Below, piece by piece: positions 33,791 to 41,684 of a DNA stretch of 41,684 nt. The translations under genes were made by a program, and so were the position numbers. Source of the DNA: Desulfobacterales bacterium (GTDB lineage Bacteria; Desulfobacterota; Desulfobacteria; Desulfobacterales; CAFBRK01); NCBI GenBank assembly GCA_021737185.1, contig JAIPEL010000026.1, positions 1 to 41,684 on the forward strand, given 5' to 3'. A model generated the notes under the pieces. The model had not been told where the DNA came from and did not search any database. It was given only the letters and a program-made list of their open reading frames with translations. Numbering within the stretch: position 1 is the stretch's first letter; the number at the start of each line of letters is the position of its first letter.

Positions 33791-33821
33791 GTGAAACTAG
33801 GCCAAAATGGCACAGTTTCAC
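33791..33821. promoter_or_regulatory. Candidate operator, 31-bp dyad GTGAAACT...AGTTTCAC
   Basis: GTGAAACT (33791-33798) pairs perfectly with AGTTTCAC (33814-33821), and inside it GCCA (33801-33804) pairs with TGGC (33808-33811) around AAA. It sits 19 bases upstream of the winged-helix-DUF3786 start codon. It lacks a T-run, so an operator is more likely than a terminator. Confidence 0.5.
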
Positions 33822-34000
33822 CCTTGATCAAACTGGCCGGTTAAGACCAAAAGATTCGTATAAATCTCCCGCCGAAGAATCTTGAATCTGGAATTTTGAA
33901 TCCCGCCGCGGTCAGCGGCAGGGCTCGTCTGAATCCTGCCTGCGGCAGTTTCCCCCGGGCATCCCTCGATACGGCGGCAAAAGGATCCATAGGTACCCAT

Positions 34001-34110
34001 CGCATAATTTCGGTGACGCATCTCAGGTCAAAGAGACCTCACCGCCGAGGTCGCAGAGGATGTGCAGAGAAGCTGTGCAAGGTTTTCTCTGCGGCCTCGG
34101 CGCCTCGTAT
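34001..34110 (+). repeat. Palindromic intergenic repeat, copy A
   Basis: Starts with CGCATAATTTCGGTGACG, followed by CTCACCGCCGAGGTCGCAGA and, 45 bases later, TCTCTGCGGCCTCGGCGCC, which is its near reverse complement. Copy B lies at 39321-39446 in the opposite orientation. It fills most of the spacer between the DUF3786 gene and the ABC permease end. The arms resemble the ACCGCAGAGGCGCAGAG palindromes common between genes of many bacteria. Confidence 0.8.
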
Positions 34111-34167
34111 ATTGAAACCATCGCCGCAATAAATACGCCTACGTGTACTGAGCCGGCGTTGGAACGG

Positions 34168-35845
34168 TCAATCTCTCTGGGTTTCCAGCTGCCGGACACC
34201 GTATCTCATCGGCAGCAGCAAAGCGGCGATGCATAGCGCCGCCGATGCAGAAAAAGACGCGCCGGTCCAGAGCCATTGAAGCAGGGTCAGCGACCGGCCC
34301 TGGAATCCGGCCATTAAAATAGTATACACGGGCCCGGATTCCAGAACAAGAACGGCCCCGATAAAGAGGGCCGCCACGATCATGAACAGCAGCCCGCCGA
34401 AGCTGGTCACCGACTGCATCGGATTTTCGGAGGTAAAATCCGGGTAGGCGGCGCCGAAGCCGACCCCCAGAGCGACCACTCCCGGGACCATGAAGAGCAC
34501 GTTGACCGTGGACAGCACCATCATGAAAGCGGAGACCTCTAAAAGGAAATTGGTGGCGACGATGAGCACCTCGGTCAATACCAGCAGGGGCAGAAAGTAA
34601 ATGAAAAACTTGGTCCACAGAAAACTCTTCAAGGAGATCGGCGCGGTACGAATCAGCCAGAATGCCTCCCGCTCCAAGCTGACCGCAGGATAGGCAAAGC
34701 GGGCGGTCAACGCAGACAGCACGAAAGCGGCCAACCCCATGTTTAGAAATGACAGCAGATTTTGCAGGTAGACCGTCTTGATCGGCGACCGCTCCAGGGG
34801 AAGGACCCGAAAGTTGTAAATGTAGATCACGATGAGGGCGCCGATCAAAAAGAGCTGGGTCCACTGGGTCTGATCTCTGAAAAAGGTGCGGATCTCCTTT
34901 GCGGCCATGGCGCCCCGCGGGCCGGTAAAGCGGGAAAAAATGAACTCCCCGCCGATGGACCGCTTAAAGAGGCGGGCGGCGGCGGTTTGGGTCTTGGAAA
35001 CCCCTTTGAAGTAGACCGATTCGGCAAGAAGAACCATCAGGCAGCAGAGAAAGCCGACACAGCTCAAGGAAAGCGCGTCGTGATACAGCCCGGTGAGGAT
35101 CCGCCCCGAGATGAGCGCTGTGAAGCTGTCAAAGGCCCAGGTGCTCGGCAGGTAGGCGGGAAGCGGCGCCCGCAGCGCCTGGAGGTAGACCAGGGTGGTT
35201 TCGAAGAACTCCGGATCGACCAGTCGCTCCGGACGAAGGAGGCGGAATGCAAAAAAGAGGATGAGAAAGAAGGTCAGGGTCAAAAAGACGAATATGGTTC
35301 GTATCCTGGACGCCGGAACGATCATGACGGCGGTCATGATCAGCATGGCGCTGACGGCAGAGGCAATGGCCGAAAGCGAGGCAAGGTTCACGAAAAGGTT
35401 CAGGTAAAAAATGGGACCGGCCCGAAAGACGATTCCGTATGCGATGAAAAACGGCAGGGCATAGATCCCGACCATCCAAGAGCTGTCGACGGTGCTTTCG
35501 AGCCACCGCGCCAGAAAGATCTTGCGGCCGGGGACCGGCGTCGCATGGACCAGCGACAGGTCGCGGCTCAGATAGAGCTTGGAAAGAAGGGTCAATATGC
35601 TGCTGAAAATCAGCAGGGAAAGAAAAGTGACAAGAACCATGGACAGCAGCTTGTGGGCGAGCATCTCGCCGAGCTGGTCGACGCTTCTAAAGTAGGTCAG
35701 CACGCGCAGAGACAGCGCGAACAAGCCGGCCCAGAACAATCCTCCGATGACGCCCAGCACCGCCAGCTTCAGACGGCGATCGCGCTTTCCGGCCGTACCC
35801 CGCGCCCGAAAGGACCATAGGCGGGGTTTGAGCAGGGTGACAATC

Positions 35846-35853
<8 letters not shown>
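34168..35853 (-). CDS. ABC exporter permease
   Basis: A 561-residue inner-membrane protein with about 12-14 hydrophobic segments and no nucleotide-binding motif. Repeats of the type LSRDLSLVHATPVPGRKIFLARWLES and a second half beginning GAMAAKEIRTFFRDQTQW are typical of the putative ABC exporter permease family (PF16962-like). Its start overlaps the ATPase stop by 8 bases, so it is the membrane partner of that ATPase. Together they would export a substrate that the sequence does not reveal. Confidence 0.88.
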
Positions 35854-36601
<748 letters not shown>

Positions 36602-36611
36602 CTTTTTCCCG

Positions 36612-38123
36612 CTATCGTTGTGCGTTCTGCGCTTCACCGGCGCCGGGTTCGAGCACGGTCAGCCGCACACGGCCGATCACCGACATCAGGTCGACCTGCT
36701 GCTCCGGAGAGCCGGCAGCCAGGCGGATATGGGACACGTCGGCCGGGATCTGGTCGAACAAGGCGTCCACCGTGATCCACCGGCCCACGTAGACCCGGTT
36801 CCAGGCGTGGTAGAAAAAACGGCCCCGGAGGTAGACGAGCCCGGCTTCGATTTCGGCGGGAACCCCGGCGGCACGCGCCAGGGCGGCCATGAGCACGGCA
36901 TGCTCGTTGCAGTCTCCGACACGGTTTTGAAGGGTGGCCAACGCATCCGGCATGGAAACCACCGGACGCTGTTCGATGTTGGAATGGATCCAGGCCAGCA
37001 GCAGCCGCACCCGTTCCAAAGGAGTTCGGCTCTTTGCGGTGACTTCTCCGGCCAGTTTCCGGATCCGCGGGTGATCGGACTGGATAAACGGCGTCGGCGA
37101 CAGGTATGGGTCGGCAAGGGCGTCGAGCGCTTCGTCGGTGAGCCGCTGGGGAAGGCCTTCCAGCGATTCTTTTGTTACGGTGAGCACGCTTCCCGTCATC
37201 TGCTGCCGGCTGCCGCCGAGATCCAGCCGCTGCAGATCGATGCCGGAGATTTCCACCCGCAGCCGATCCAGCTCCCGGGCCCGGGAAAGATCGACGTTGG
37301 ATGAAATCGACACCGCTTCTGTCATGTCTTCGCTGGCTTCCACCGGCAGACCGAACAGGGCCGATTCCCGGTCGGTCTTCTCGAGCATGATGCCCAGAAA
37401 TCCTTTCTGGCGAAGAATCTCTCCGCCCTCACCGATCCAGGCTTCCTGATAGACGCCTTTGAAATCGAGGACCACTTTATGGGCCTGCACCGTCTTGCCC
37501 ATGATTTGAACCGGTTCGATGCCGATCACTTCCACCGCAACCGGCTCCTGGCCCATGGTGGCCGGGTCGAACACCGGCACGACCTTTCGCATGCCGGGCT
37601 CGACTCCCGACGCCCAAATCGCATCGAATATGCCGGCGGCCAGGTACGGTTTGGACGCCAGGGGGACCTCCAGGCGCCGGCGGCTTCCTTCGTTTTCGGT
37701 CTGCACGATCAGGCGGTCGCCTTCGACGGCGCCTGTTGCCGAAAATTCGAACCGGCCCGAACTCATGGAAAACCGGAAGCCCGCCAGGGTCAGATCCGGG
37801 TTCATGCGGCCCTCGGTTTTCAGATGGATGCTGTGGACCATTCCCATGGTGTTGATCCGCATAAACAGGGTCTGCTCCAGGACAATGCCTTGATCCTCCC
37901 GGGAGACGACGGCATGGGAAAAGCCGATCTTTCGGTTGTTCTGGAAGATATTCATCCAGGTGCTTCGCTCGGAGACGGCAGAGGCGCTGGCCTCCGGAAG
38001 GCTCTGGCGCTGTAAAAGCCGGTCGATCAAGCCGACCCTGTCTGTCATGAGCAGCGCGAAGACCAGGCCGAAAACGACCGCTCCGATCCGATACGGTCGA
38101 ATGGTTGAGCAAGAAAACGGCAA
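36612..38123 (-). CDS. Membrane-anchored transglutaminase-like protein
   Basis: About 503 residues. The N-terminus is uncertain: the frame is open to 38198 (TTG), but TTG 38123 follows AGGGGG by about 5 bases and leaves a single membrane anchor (IGAVVFGLVFALLMT) near residue 12, so it is preferred. The periplasmic region is rich in beta strand, and the C-terminal third has the papain-like transglutaminase triad: Cys in GDCNEHAVLMAALARAAGVP, His in FFYHAWNRVYVG and Asp in WITVDALFDQ. Such proteins are proteases or cross-linkers. It is the first gene of the operon with the ABC ATPase and permease, which suggests it acts on or with the exported substrate; this is inference. Confidence 0.85.
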   Translation of the reverse strand: MPFSCSTIRPYRIGAVVFGLVFALLMTDRVGLIDRLLQRQSLPEASASAVSERSTWMNIFQNNRKIGFSHAVVSREDQGIVLEQTLFMRINTMGMVHSIHLKTEGRMNPDLTLAGFRFSMSSGRFEFSATGAVEGDRLIVQTENEGSRRRLEVPLASKPYLAAGIFDAIWASGVEPGMRKVVPVFDPATMGQEPVAVEVIGIEPVQIMGKTVQAHKVVLDFKGVYQEAWIGEGGEILRQKGFLGIMLEKTDRESALFGLPVEASEDMTEAVSISSNVDLSRARELDRLRVEISGIDLQRLDLGGSRQQMTGSVLTVTKESLEGLPQRLTDEALDALADPYLSPTPFIQSDHPRIRKLAGEVTAKSRTPLERVRLLLAWIHSNIEQRPVVSMPDALATLQNRVGDCNEHAVLMAALARAAGVPAEIEAGLVYLRGRFFYHAWNRVYVGRWITVDALFDQIPADVSHIRLAAGSPEQQVDLMSVIGRVRLTVLEPGAGEAQNAQR

Positions 38124-38355
38124 AATTCCCCCTGACCCCCTTCCCGCATGGAAGCGGCTTTCTACCGCAGCGCTTGTCCATGCCTCCGGGTGCCGCAAAA
38201 ATCATGAACCGTTTCAATCATAATCCTTCGGCATGCAAATGCAAAGGGCCGCCCGACAATGAAACGCCGACGCCGTCCACTCTTTTTCCCGTGATTCCGG
38301 CGCCGGTTCCGGGGCAATTTCCGATGCGGGCCTCCCGACCCCTCATTTTCCGCCG

Positions 38356-38377
38356 GCAGGCCCGGCGCCGGGCCTGC
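38356..38377. promoter_or_regulatory. Perfect 22-bp palindrome upstream of the cold-shock promoter
   Basis: GCAGGCCCGGC (38356-38366) is directly followed by its reverse complement GCCGGGCCTGC (38367-38377), with no spacer. It ends 15 bases before the -35 box of the csp promoter and lies in the spacer shared with the divergent transglutaminase operon. It may be an operator or a GC-rich hairpin. Confidence 0.45.
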
Positions 38378-38392
38378 GGCCGAAGGAATCCC

Positions 38393-38421
38393 TTGACTTC
38401 CAGCACCGGCGCGTCTATCTT
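38393..38421 (+). promoter_or_regulatory. Sigma-70-type promoter of the cold-shock gene
   Basis: TTGACT (38393-38398) and TATCTT (38416-38421) are 17 bases apart. The predicted start near 38428 gives a leader of about 170 bases before the start codon, long as in classical cspA-type genes with temperature-sensitive leaders. Confidence 0.7.
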
Positions 38422-38598
38422 CAGCGTGAAGCTTCAATGAAGCGTTGATCGGCATTTCTTGTGCACTTCTCAGGGATTATTTGGGCGTGAGGTCCCTCCG
38501 ATTTTCCCCTCCTCCGGGTCCCGCTGTTGATTTGACCCAGGTAAACTTCCGACGACTTGCACTGGAAGCCAAACACAGTCCACGCGAGGAGGAAGGCA

Positions 38599-38799
38599 AT
38601 GGTCGAAGGTGTGATCAAGTGGTACAATGAAAAAAAAGGATACGGGTTTATCGAAACCGATGCCCAGGGCGATATCTTTTTTCACCGAAACGGGGTGGAG
38701 GATCCCGGTTTTTTCGGCATTCAAAAGATGGAGCGGGTGACGTTCGAGATCAAGGATACACCCAGGGGAAGGCAGGCGGTTAGAGTCAAGGTGCTGTAG
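38599..38799 (+). CDS. Cold-shock domain protein
   Basis: A 66-residue single-stranded nucleic acid-binding OB-fold protein. ATG 38599 follows GAGGAGG by about 7 bases. KWYNEKKGYGFIE is the RNP1 motif region and DIFFHRNGV the RNP2 motif, both with the aromatic residues that stack on bases. The length matches the family (65-75). A long leader precedes it and a strong terminator follows 24 bases after the stop. Such proteins bind RNA broadly, and some act as antiterminators. Confidence 0.95.
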   Translation: MVEGVIKWYNEKKGYGFIETDAQGDIFFHRNGVEDPGFFGIQKMERVTFEIKDTPRGRQAVRVKVL

Positions 38800-38823
38800 C
38801 ACCGATGGTGGTTACGATCAATT

Positions 38824-38854
38824 CGGCGGTTGCACGGTGCACCGCCGTTTTTTT
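38824..38854 (+). terminator. Strong intrinsic terminator after the cold-shock gene
   Basis: CGGCGG (38824-38829) pairs with CCGCCG (38842-38847), and TGCA (38831-38834) with TGCA (38838-38841), with one bulged T, followed by seven Ts (38848-38854). The ribosome site of the next gene begins only 7 bases later. Confidence 0.85.
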
Positions 38855-38874
38855 GCCAAAAAGGAGGCATCATG

Positions 38875-39231
38875 ATGGATTTGGGCATCGACCTGTCCAT
38901 GGATACGGACAACCTATACATCGAAGAGTCATTTACGGACATGAAAGTCGGTACGATCCGCCGACTGACCCCGGTGCTGGCCGACGGTTCGCCCGATGAA
39001 AATCGGTCGAAGCTCTACCTGGGGCACACCCAGCTGATGTCGCCCAACGGCCCCCTGCCGGTGAGCTGCGAGATCGAAGCCGAAACGCTTTCCGAGGCGA
39101 TGGAGCGCTTTCCCAAGGCCGTCGCCGGCGAGGTGGAGCGGATCGTCGAGCAGGCCCAGAAGGCCCAGGCAGAACAGCAGGGGCAGCCGAAGAGTTCTTC
39201 GGATTCCGGGATCATCATCCCCGGCCGTTAA
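38875..39231 (+). CDS. Small conserved cytoplasmic protein
   Basis: A 118-residue soluble protein, uncharacterised. AAGGAGG at 38861-38867 lies 7 bases before ATG 38875; an in-frame ATG at 38872 is also possible. The N-terminal 90 residues (VGTIRRLTPVLADGSPDENR, LYLGHTQLMSPNGPLPV) look like a small conserved beta-rich domain that I have seen annotated only as a cytoplasmic protein in Deltaproteobacteria. A helical charged stretch AVAGEVERIVEQAQKAQAEQ follows, then a Ser-rich tail. There is no room for a promoter between the csp terminator and its ribosome site, so it must be read from the csp transcript. Confidence 0.8.
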   Translation: MDLGIDLSMDTDNLYIEESFTDMKVGTIRRLTPVLADGSPDENRSKLYLGHTQLMSPNGPLPVSCEIEAETLSEAMERFPKAVAGEVERIVEQAQKAQAEQQGQPKSSSDSGIIIPGR

Positions 39232-39320
39232 CCTCAGCGCGAGCCCGGCGGGCCGGTCAGGGTTGAAGGGAAGGAAGCCGGCCCCTGTTGGATTCAAGCG
39301 CAATTATGATGACGTCTTTT

Positions 39321-39446
39321 TCACCGCAGAGGCGCAGAGGTCGCAGAAGATGTGCGCAAAGATGATTTTAAGAGGGTTTTCTCTGCGTCCTCGGTGCCTC
39401 CGCGGTGAGTTTTCATTGGGCTGAGGAACGTCACCGAAATTATGCG
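39321..39446 (-). repeat. Palindromic intergenic repeat, copy B
   Basis: CGTCACCGAAATTATGCG (39429-39446) is the exact reverse complement of the start of copy A at 34001-34018. TCACCGCAGAGGCGCAGAGG (39321-39340) and GTCCTCGGTGCCTCCGCGG further right form the imperfect palindrome arms. It fills the spacer between the small cytoplasmic protein and the alcohol dehydrogenase end. Confidence 0.8.
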
Positions 39447-39479
39447 TTCGAGCAATTTGATGCCGCAGATCAAGCGGCC

Positions 39480-40727
39480 TCATCCTTTCCGGATTCGATC
39501 CCGATCCAGGGGGTCGCCCCGCCAAGCCGCCTCCAGAACCATGAGAAAATCCGCAAAGTCGAGATCCTCCGGATTATAGAAAATCGAACCGTCCTCCAGG
39601 GCCTTTTCGGCGATGTCGGCAAGGCGCTCGGCAGGCACCATGGGCCGGTCGTTTCGATCCCGAATTTCGGCCAGATTCCGGGGATGGCGCCCTCCGGTGG
39701 CTTCGTGAAGGTTCTGGTTGAGCTGCCGGATGGTTGCGATGACCCGTTCGGCCCGCAGGTGCACCGGGGTGGTCGCCGCCGGTTCGACGCCGGCCAGGGG
39801 CAGGAGGAGCTCGGCGGTCAGGTGGGCGTTCCTGTGAAAGTTGTACTCCAGGCCGTAGGGGAGCAGCACCGCCATGCACACGCCGTGGGGCGCCCGGCAG
39901 ACCGCCCCGACCGAGTGGCCCAGGGTGTGCACCATGCCCACCATGGCGTTGGAAAAGGCGATGCCGGCCAGGGTGGCGGCATTGGCCAGGGCCAGCCGGC
40001 CCTCCCTGTCTTCGGGATGTCCGACGACCCGCAGCAGATGGCGCCGGATCAGTTCGACCGCAGCCGTGGCATGGGCGTCGCTGAGCGGATTTTTCTGCAG
40101 GCAGGTATAGGCCTCCACCGCATGGGTCAGGGCGTCCATCGCGGTTGCCGCCGTCAGGGCCGGCGGCAGGGAAAGGGTCATCCGGGAGTCGAGAACCGCG
40201 GCATCGGGAAGCAGAAACGTCGAGGTAAAAATCATCTTCAAGCGACGCTCCCGGTTTTTGATGACCGCCACCAGGGTGACCTCCGAACCGGTTCCCGCGG
40301 TGGTGGGCACCGCCACCAGGGGGTTGAGGCGGCGCTTCAAGGCGCCGGCCCCTGTAAAGTTCATCAGGTCGCCGCTGTTTTCCGAAACCATGATGTTGAC
40401 CCCCTTGGCCGTGTCCATCACGGACCCCCCGCCTACGGCAATGATCGCATCGGCATTTGCGCTGCGGTAGGCGCCGGCGATTCGTTTGACGGCATCCAGA
40501 TCCGAATCGGGGGGCACATCGTCTTCCACGCCGACGATGTCGATTTCAGCCTTCACCGCGGCGACGACCGTTTCCACCAGGCCGGCGCCGGAAACGCCGG
40601 CGTCGGTAACGATCAGCGGGCGCGAAGCCGCAAGGCCCCGCAATAGCGGCGGGATCTGCTCAAGGGCCCGGTGGCCGGAAACGATCCGCACCGGGCAGCA
40701 GAATTCAAAGTAGCCGGGTAGGGTCAT
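39480..40727 (-). CDS. Iron-type alcohol dehydrogenase
   Basis: A 415-residue group III alcohol dehydrogenase that interconverts alcohols and aldehydes or ketones with NAD(P)H. The N-terminal nucleotide domain has GGGSVMDTAK (99-108), and PTTAGTGSE lies at 141-149. The C-terminal domain has all metal ligands: Asp198 and His202 in MDALTHAVEAY, His267 in MVHTLGHSVGA (with His271), and His281 in APHGVCM. Length is normal to slightly long. It overlaps the upstream paralogue by 23 bases. The substrate is not readable from the sequence. Confidence 0.95.
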   Translation of the reverse strand: MTLPGYFEFCCPVRIVSGHRALEQIPPLLRGLAASRPLIVTDAGVSGAGLVETVVAAVKAEIDIVGVEDDVPPDSDLDAVKRIAGAYRSANADAIIAVGGGSVMDTAKGVNIMVSENSGDLMNFTGAGALKRRLNPLVAVPTTAGTGSEVTLVAVIKNRERRLKMIFTSTFLLPDAAVLDSRMTLSLPPALTAATAMDALTHAVEAYTCLQKNPLSDAHATAAVELIRRHLLRVVGHPEDREGRLALANAATLAGIAFSNAMVGMVHTLGHSVGAVCRAPHGVCMAVLLPYGLEYNFHRNAHLTAELLLPLAGVEPAATTPVHLRAERVIATIRQLNQNLHEATGGRHPRNLAEIRDRNDRPMVPAERLADIAEKALEDGSIFYNPEDLDFADFLMVLEAAWRGDPLDRDRIRKG

Positions 40728-41684
40728 TCGAACCTGCCTCTTGGTTCATGTGCGTCAAACGGTTTTCCCAGGCGGCTTTCAGCAGGGCCGTGAAATGCGC
40801 CGGGGACGGCCCGGAGCCTGCCTTTCCGGCGGCCTCTGCGATCGACGGCAAGGCGGCAGCCGAGATGCCGGCGGTAGCAAGGGTCCGGGGGAAAAGGCCG
40901 GGCCGCCGGGCCGAAAGCCGGTGGTATGCATCGGCAAGCCGGCGCACGGCCAACCCGGGACGCAAGCGGATCGAGGCCTCGGCATACCGATCCTGGCCGG
41001 CTGCGGGCAGAAGCAGCGCCCCCACCGGAAGGGGGTTTTGCTGAAGGACCCCGGCCAGAAAAAACGGCAGCAGCAGGCCGGCAAAAGCCCCGGCGCCCGC
41101 TTCAGCGCGTTCGGCCAGGGCCGTTGCCGCACAGAGGATCTCTTCGGCTGCCGAGGCTTGGCCGGCCACGGCCGCCATGACCGATGCCGAGGCCACCGCC
41201 GTTCGTCCCCGGGCCGCATGGGCCCCGGCCAGGGCCTCTTGCAGATGATTCACCGCCAGTTGAACCGCGGCGGCGGCATAGGCCGTGCAGTAGGGGTTTT
41301 CAAATGCGCGGACAAACGCTTCGGCGCCCCTGGCCAGCGCCAGGAGCCCGGTGTCGGCGGTTTCCTTCGGCCCCGCCCAGGACAGCAGGCGCGGATCGAC
41401 GACGGCCAGATCCGGCATCGACCGCGGCAGCGCACCGCCGGGGTCGTTCTCTGCCGCCGTTTGCCGACATCGAAGTTCGCTTCCGTCTTCCACGCCGACA
41501 GGCAGATAGATCCAGGGGATCCGCTTTTTTTCCTCCGAGAGGCGAAACGCGGCCGCTCCGGCGGCCGCGGCCGCCGGTCCGCCTCCCACGGCAACGAAAG
41601 CGTCCCTGTCTCGGAGGCGGCAGAGCCGGGCCAGGGGGGCGGTGTCGCCTTCGGTGGGCTGCAAGGGGGGAGTGGCGGCAACGG
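40705..41684 (-). CDS. Degenerate iron-type alcohol dehydrogenase paralogue, 5' end outside window
   Basis: At least 325 residues; the frame is open to the window edge, so the start is missing. Gene order, C-terminal length and residual patterns (AVGGGP, VVDPRLL, GAEAF, LLLPFFLAG) align with the neighbouring dehydrogenase, but the metal ligands are gone: in the visible numbering from 41664, the Asp198 equivalent is Leu108 and the His202 equivalent is Arg112. The His267 and His281 equivalents are Cys and Ala. The PTTAGTGSE loop is replaced too. The sequence is unusually Ala-rich. An inactive partner subunit or a decaying duplicate are both possible; the intact frame and the 23-base overlap with the active gene favour a kept gene. 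Confidence 0.7.
   Translation of the reverse strand, partial: VAATPPLQPTEGDTAPLARLCRLRDRDAFVAVGGGPAAAAAGAAAFRLSEEKKRIPWIYLPVGVEDGSELRCRQTAAENDPGGALPRSMPDLAVVDPRLLSWAGPKETADTGLLALARGAEAFVRAFENPYCTAYAAAAVQLAVNHLQEALAGAHAARGRTAVASASVMAAVAGQASAAEEILCAATALAERAEAGAGAFAGLLLPFFLAGVLQQNPLPVGALLLPAAGQDRYAEASIRLRPGLAVRRLADAYHRLSARRPGLFPRTLATAGISAAALPSIAEAAGKAGSGPSPAHFTALLKAAWENRLTHMNQEAGSNDPTRLL

Overview
The window reads as a chromosomal segment of a Gram-negative, GC-rich (roughly 60 percent by eye) member of the Desulfobacterota (old Deltaproteobacteria), most likely an anaerobe near the Desulfobacterales. This is an inference from gene content: a pilMNOPQ operon, FeoAB with a Fur-type regulator, several sigma-54/two-component genes, a DUF6178 protein, a DUF3786 protein, GTP-type PEP carboxykinase and radical SAM proteins. 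No rRNA, tRNA, CRISPR array or intact insertion sequence was seen.

Layout. 37-6035 (minus): one operon with a small XRE-type HTH gene, then pilM, pilN, pilO, pilP and pilQ, behind a clear sigma-70-like promoter at 6101-6129. 6329-9244 (plus, divergent): a 39-codon ORF with an ideal ribosome binding site, coupled by ATGA to a sensor histidine kinase, then an overlapping NtrC-type sigma-54 response regulator. 9245-9768: a non-coding stretch with three evenly spaced TTCAA-N4-TTGAA dyads, a canonical sigma-54 promoter and, about 70 bases later, an intrinsic terminator. Together these predict a sigma-54-driven small RNA next to its likely activator; I regard this as the best candidate for an undescribed system here. 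9769-19696 (minus): TPR membrane protein, SH3b protein, PflX-like radical SAM protein, feoB, feoA, a Fur-FeoA fusion, an FmdB zinc ribbon, a 7TM-GAF histidine kinase and recN. 20104-26528 (plus): rdgB, nitroreductase, PEP carboxykinase, AmpG-like permease, DUF6178 protein. 26542-28317 (minus): SLC13-type permease with two RCK_C domains. 28711-32760 (plus): radical SAM protein, transketolase, half-size UPF0016 membrane protein and a small zinc ribbon, with heptamer repeats between them. 32858-38123 (minus): winged-helix-DUF3786 protein, then a three-gene unit of transglutaminase-like protein, ABC ATPase and ABC permease. 38599-39231 (plus): cold-shock protein and a small cytoplasmic protein separated by a strong terminator. 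39480-41684 (minus): an iron-type alcohol dehydrogenase preceded by a paralogue that has lost its metal ligands and runs off the right edge.

How the parts work together. The left third couples type IV pilus alignment and secretin genes to an adjoining two-component/sigma-54 module. The middle holds ferrous iron uptake with its own regulator, DNA repair and nucleotide-pool sanitation, and central carbon enzymes (PEP carboxykinase, transketolase). The right third is richer in intergenic repeats: a 99-bp element with 14-bp terminal inverted repeats, a roughly 110-130-bp palindromic element present twice in opposite orientation, and GAACCC-type heptamers. Most function calls rest on recognisable motifs in the translated sequence; none was tested by database search.
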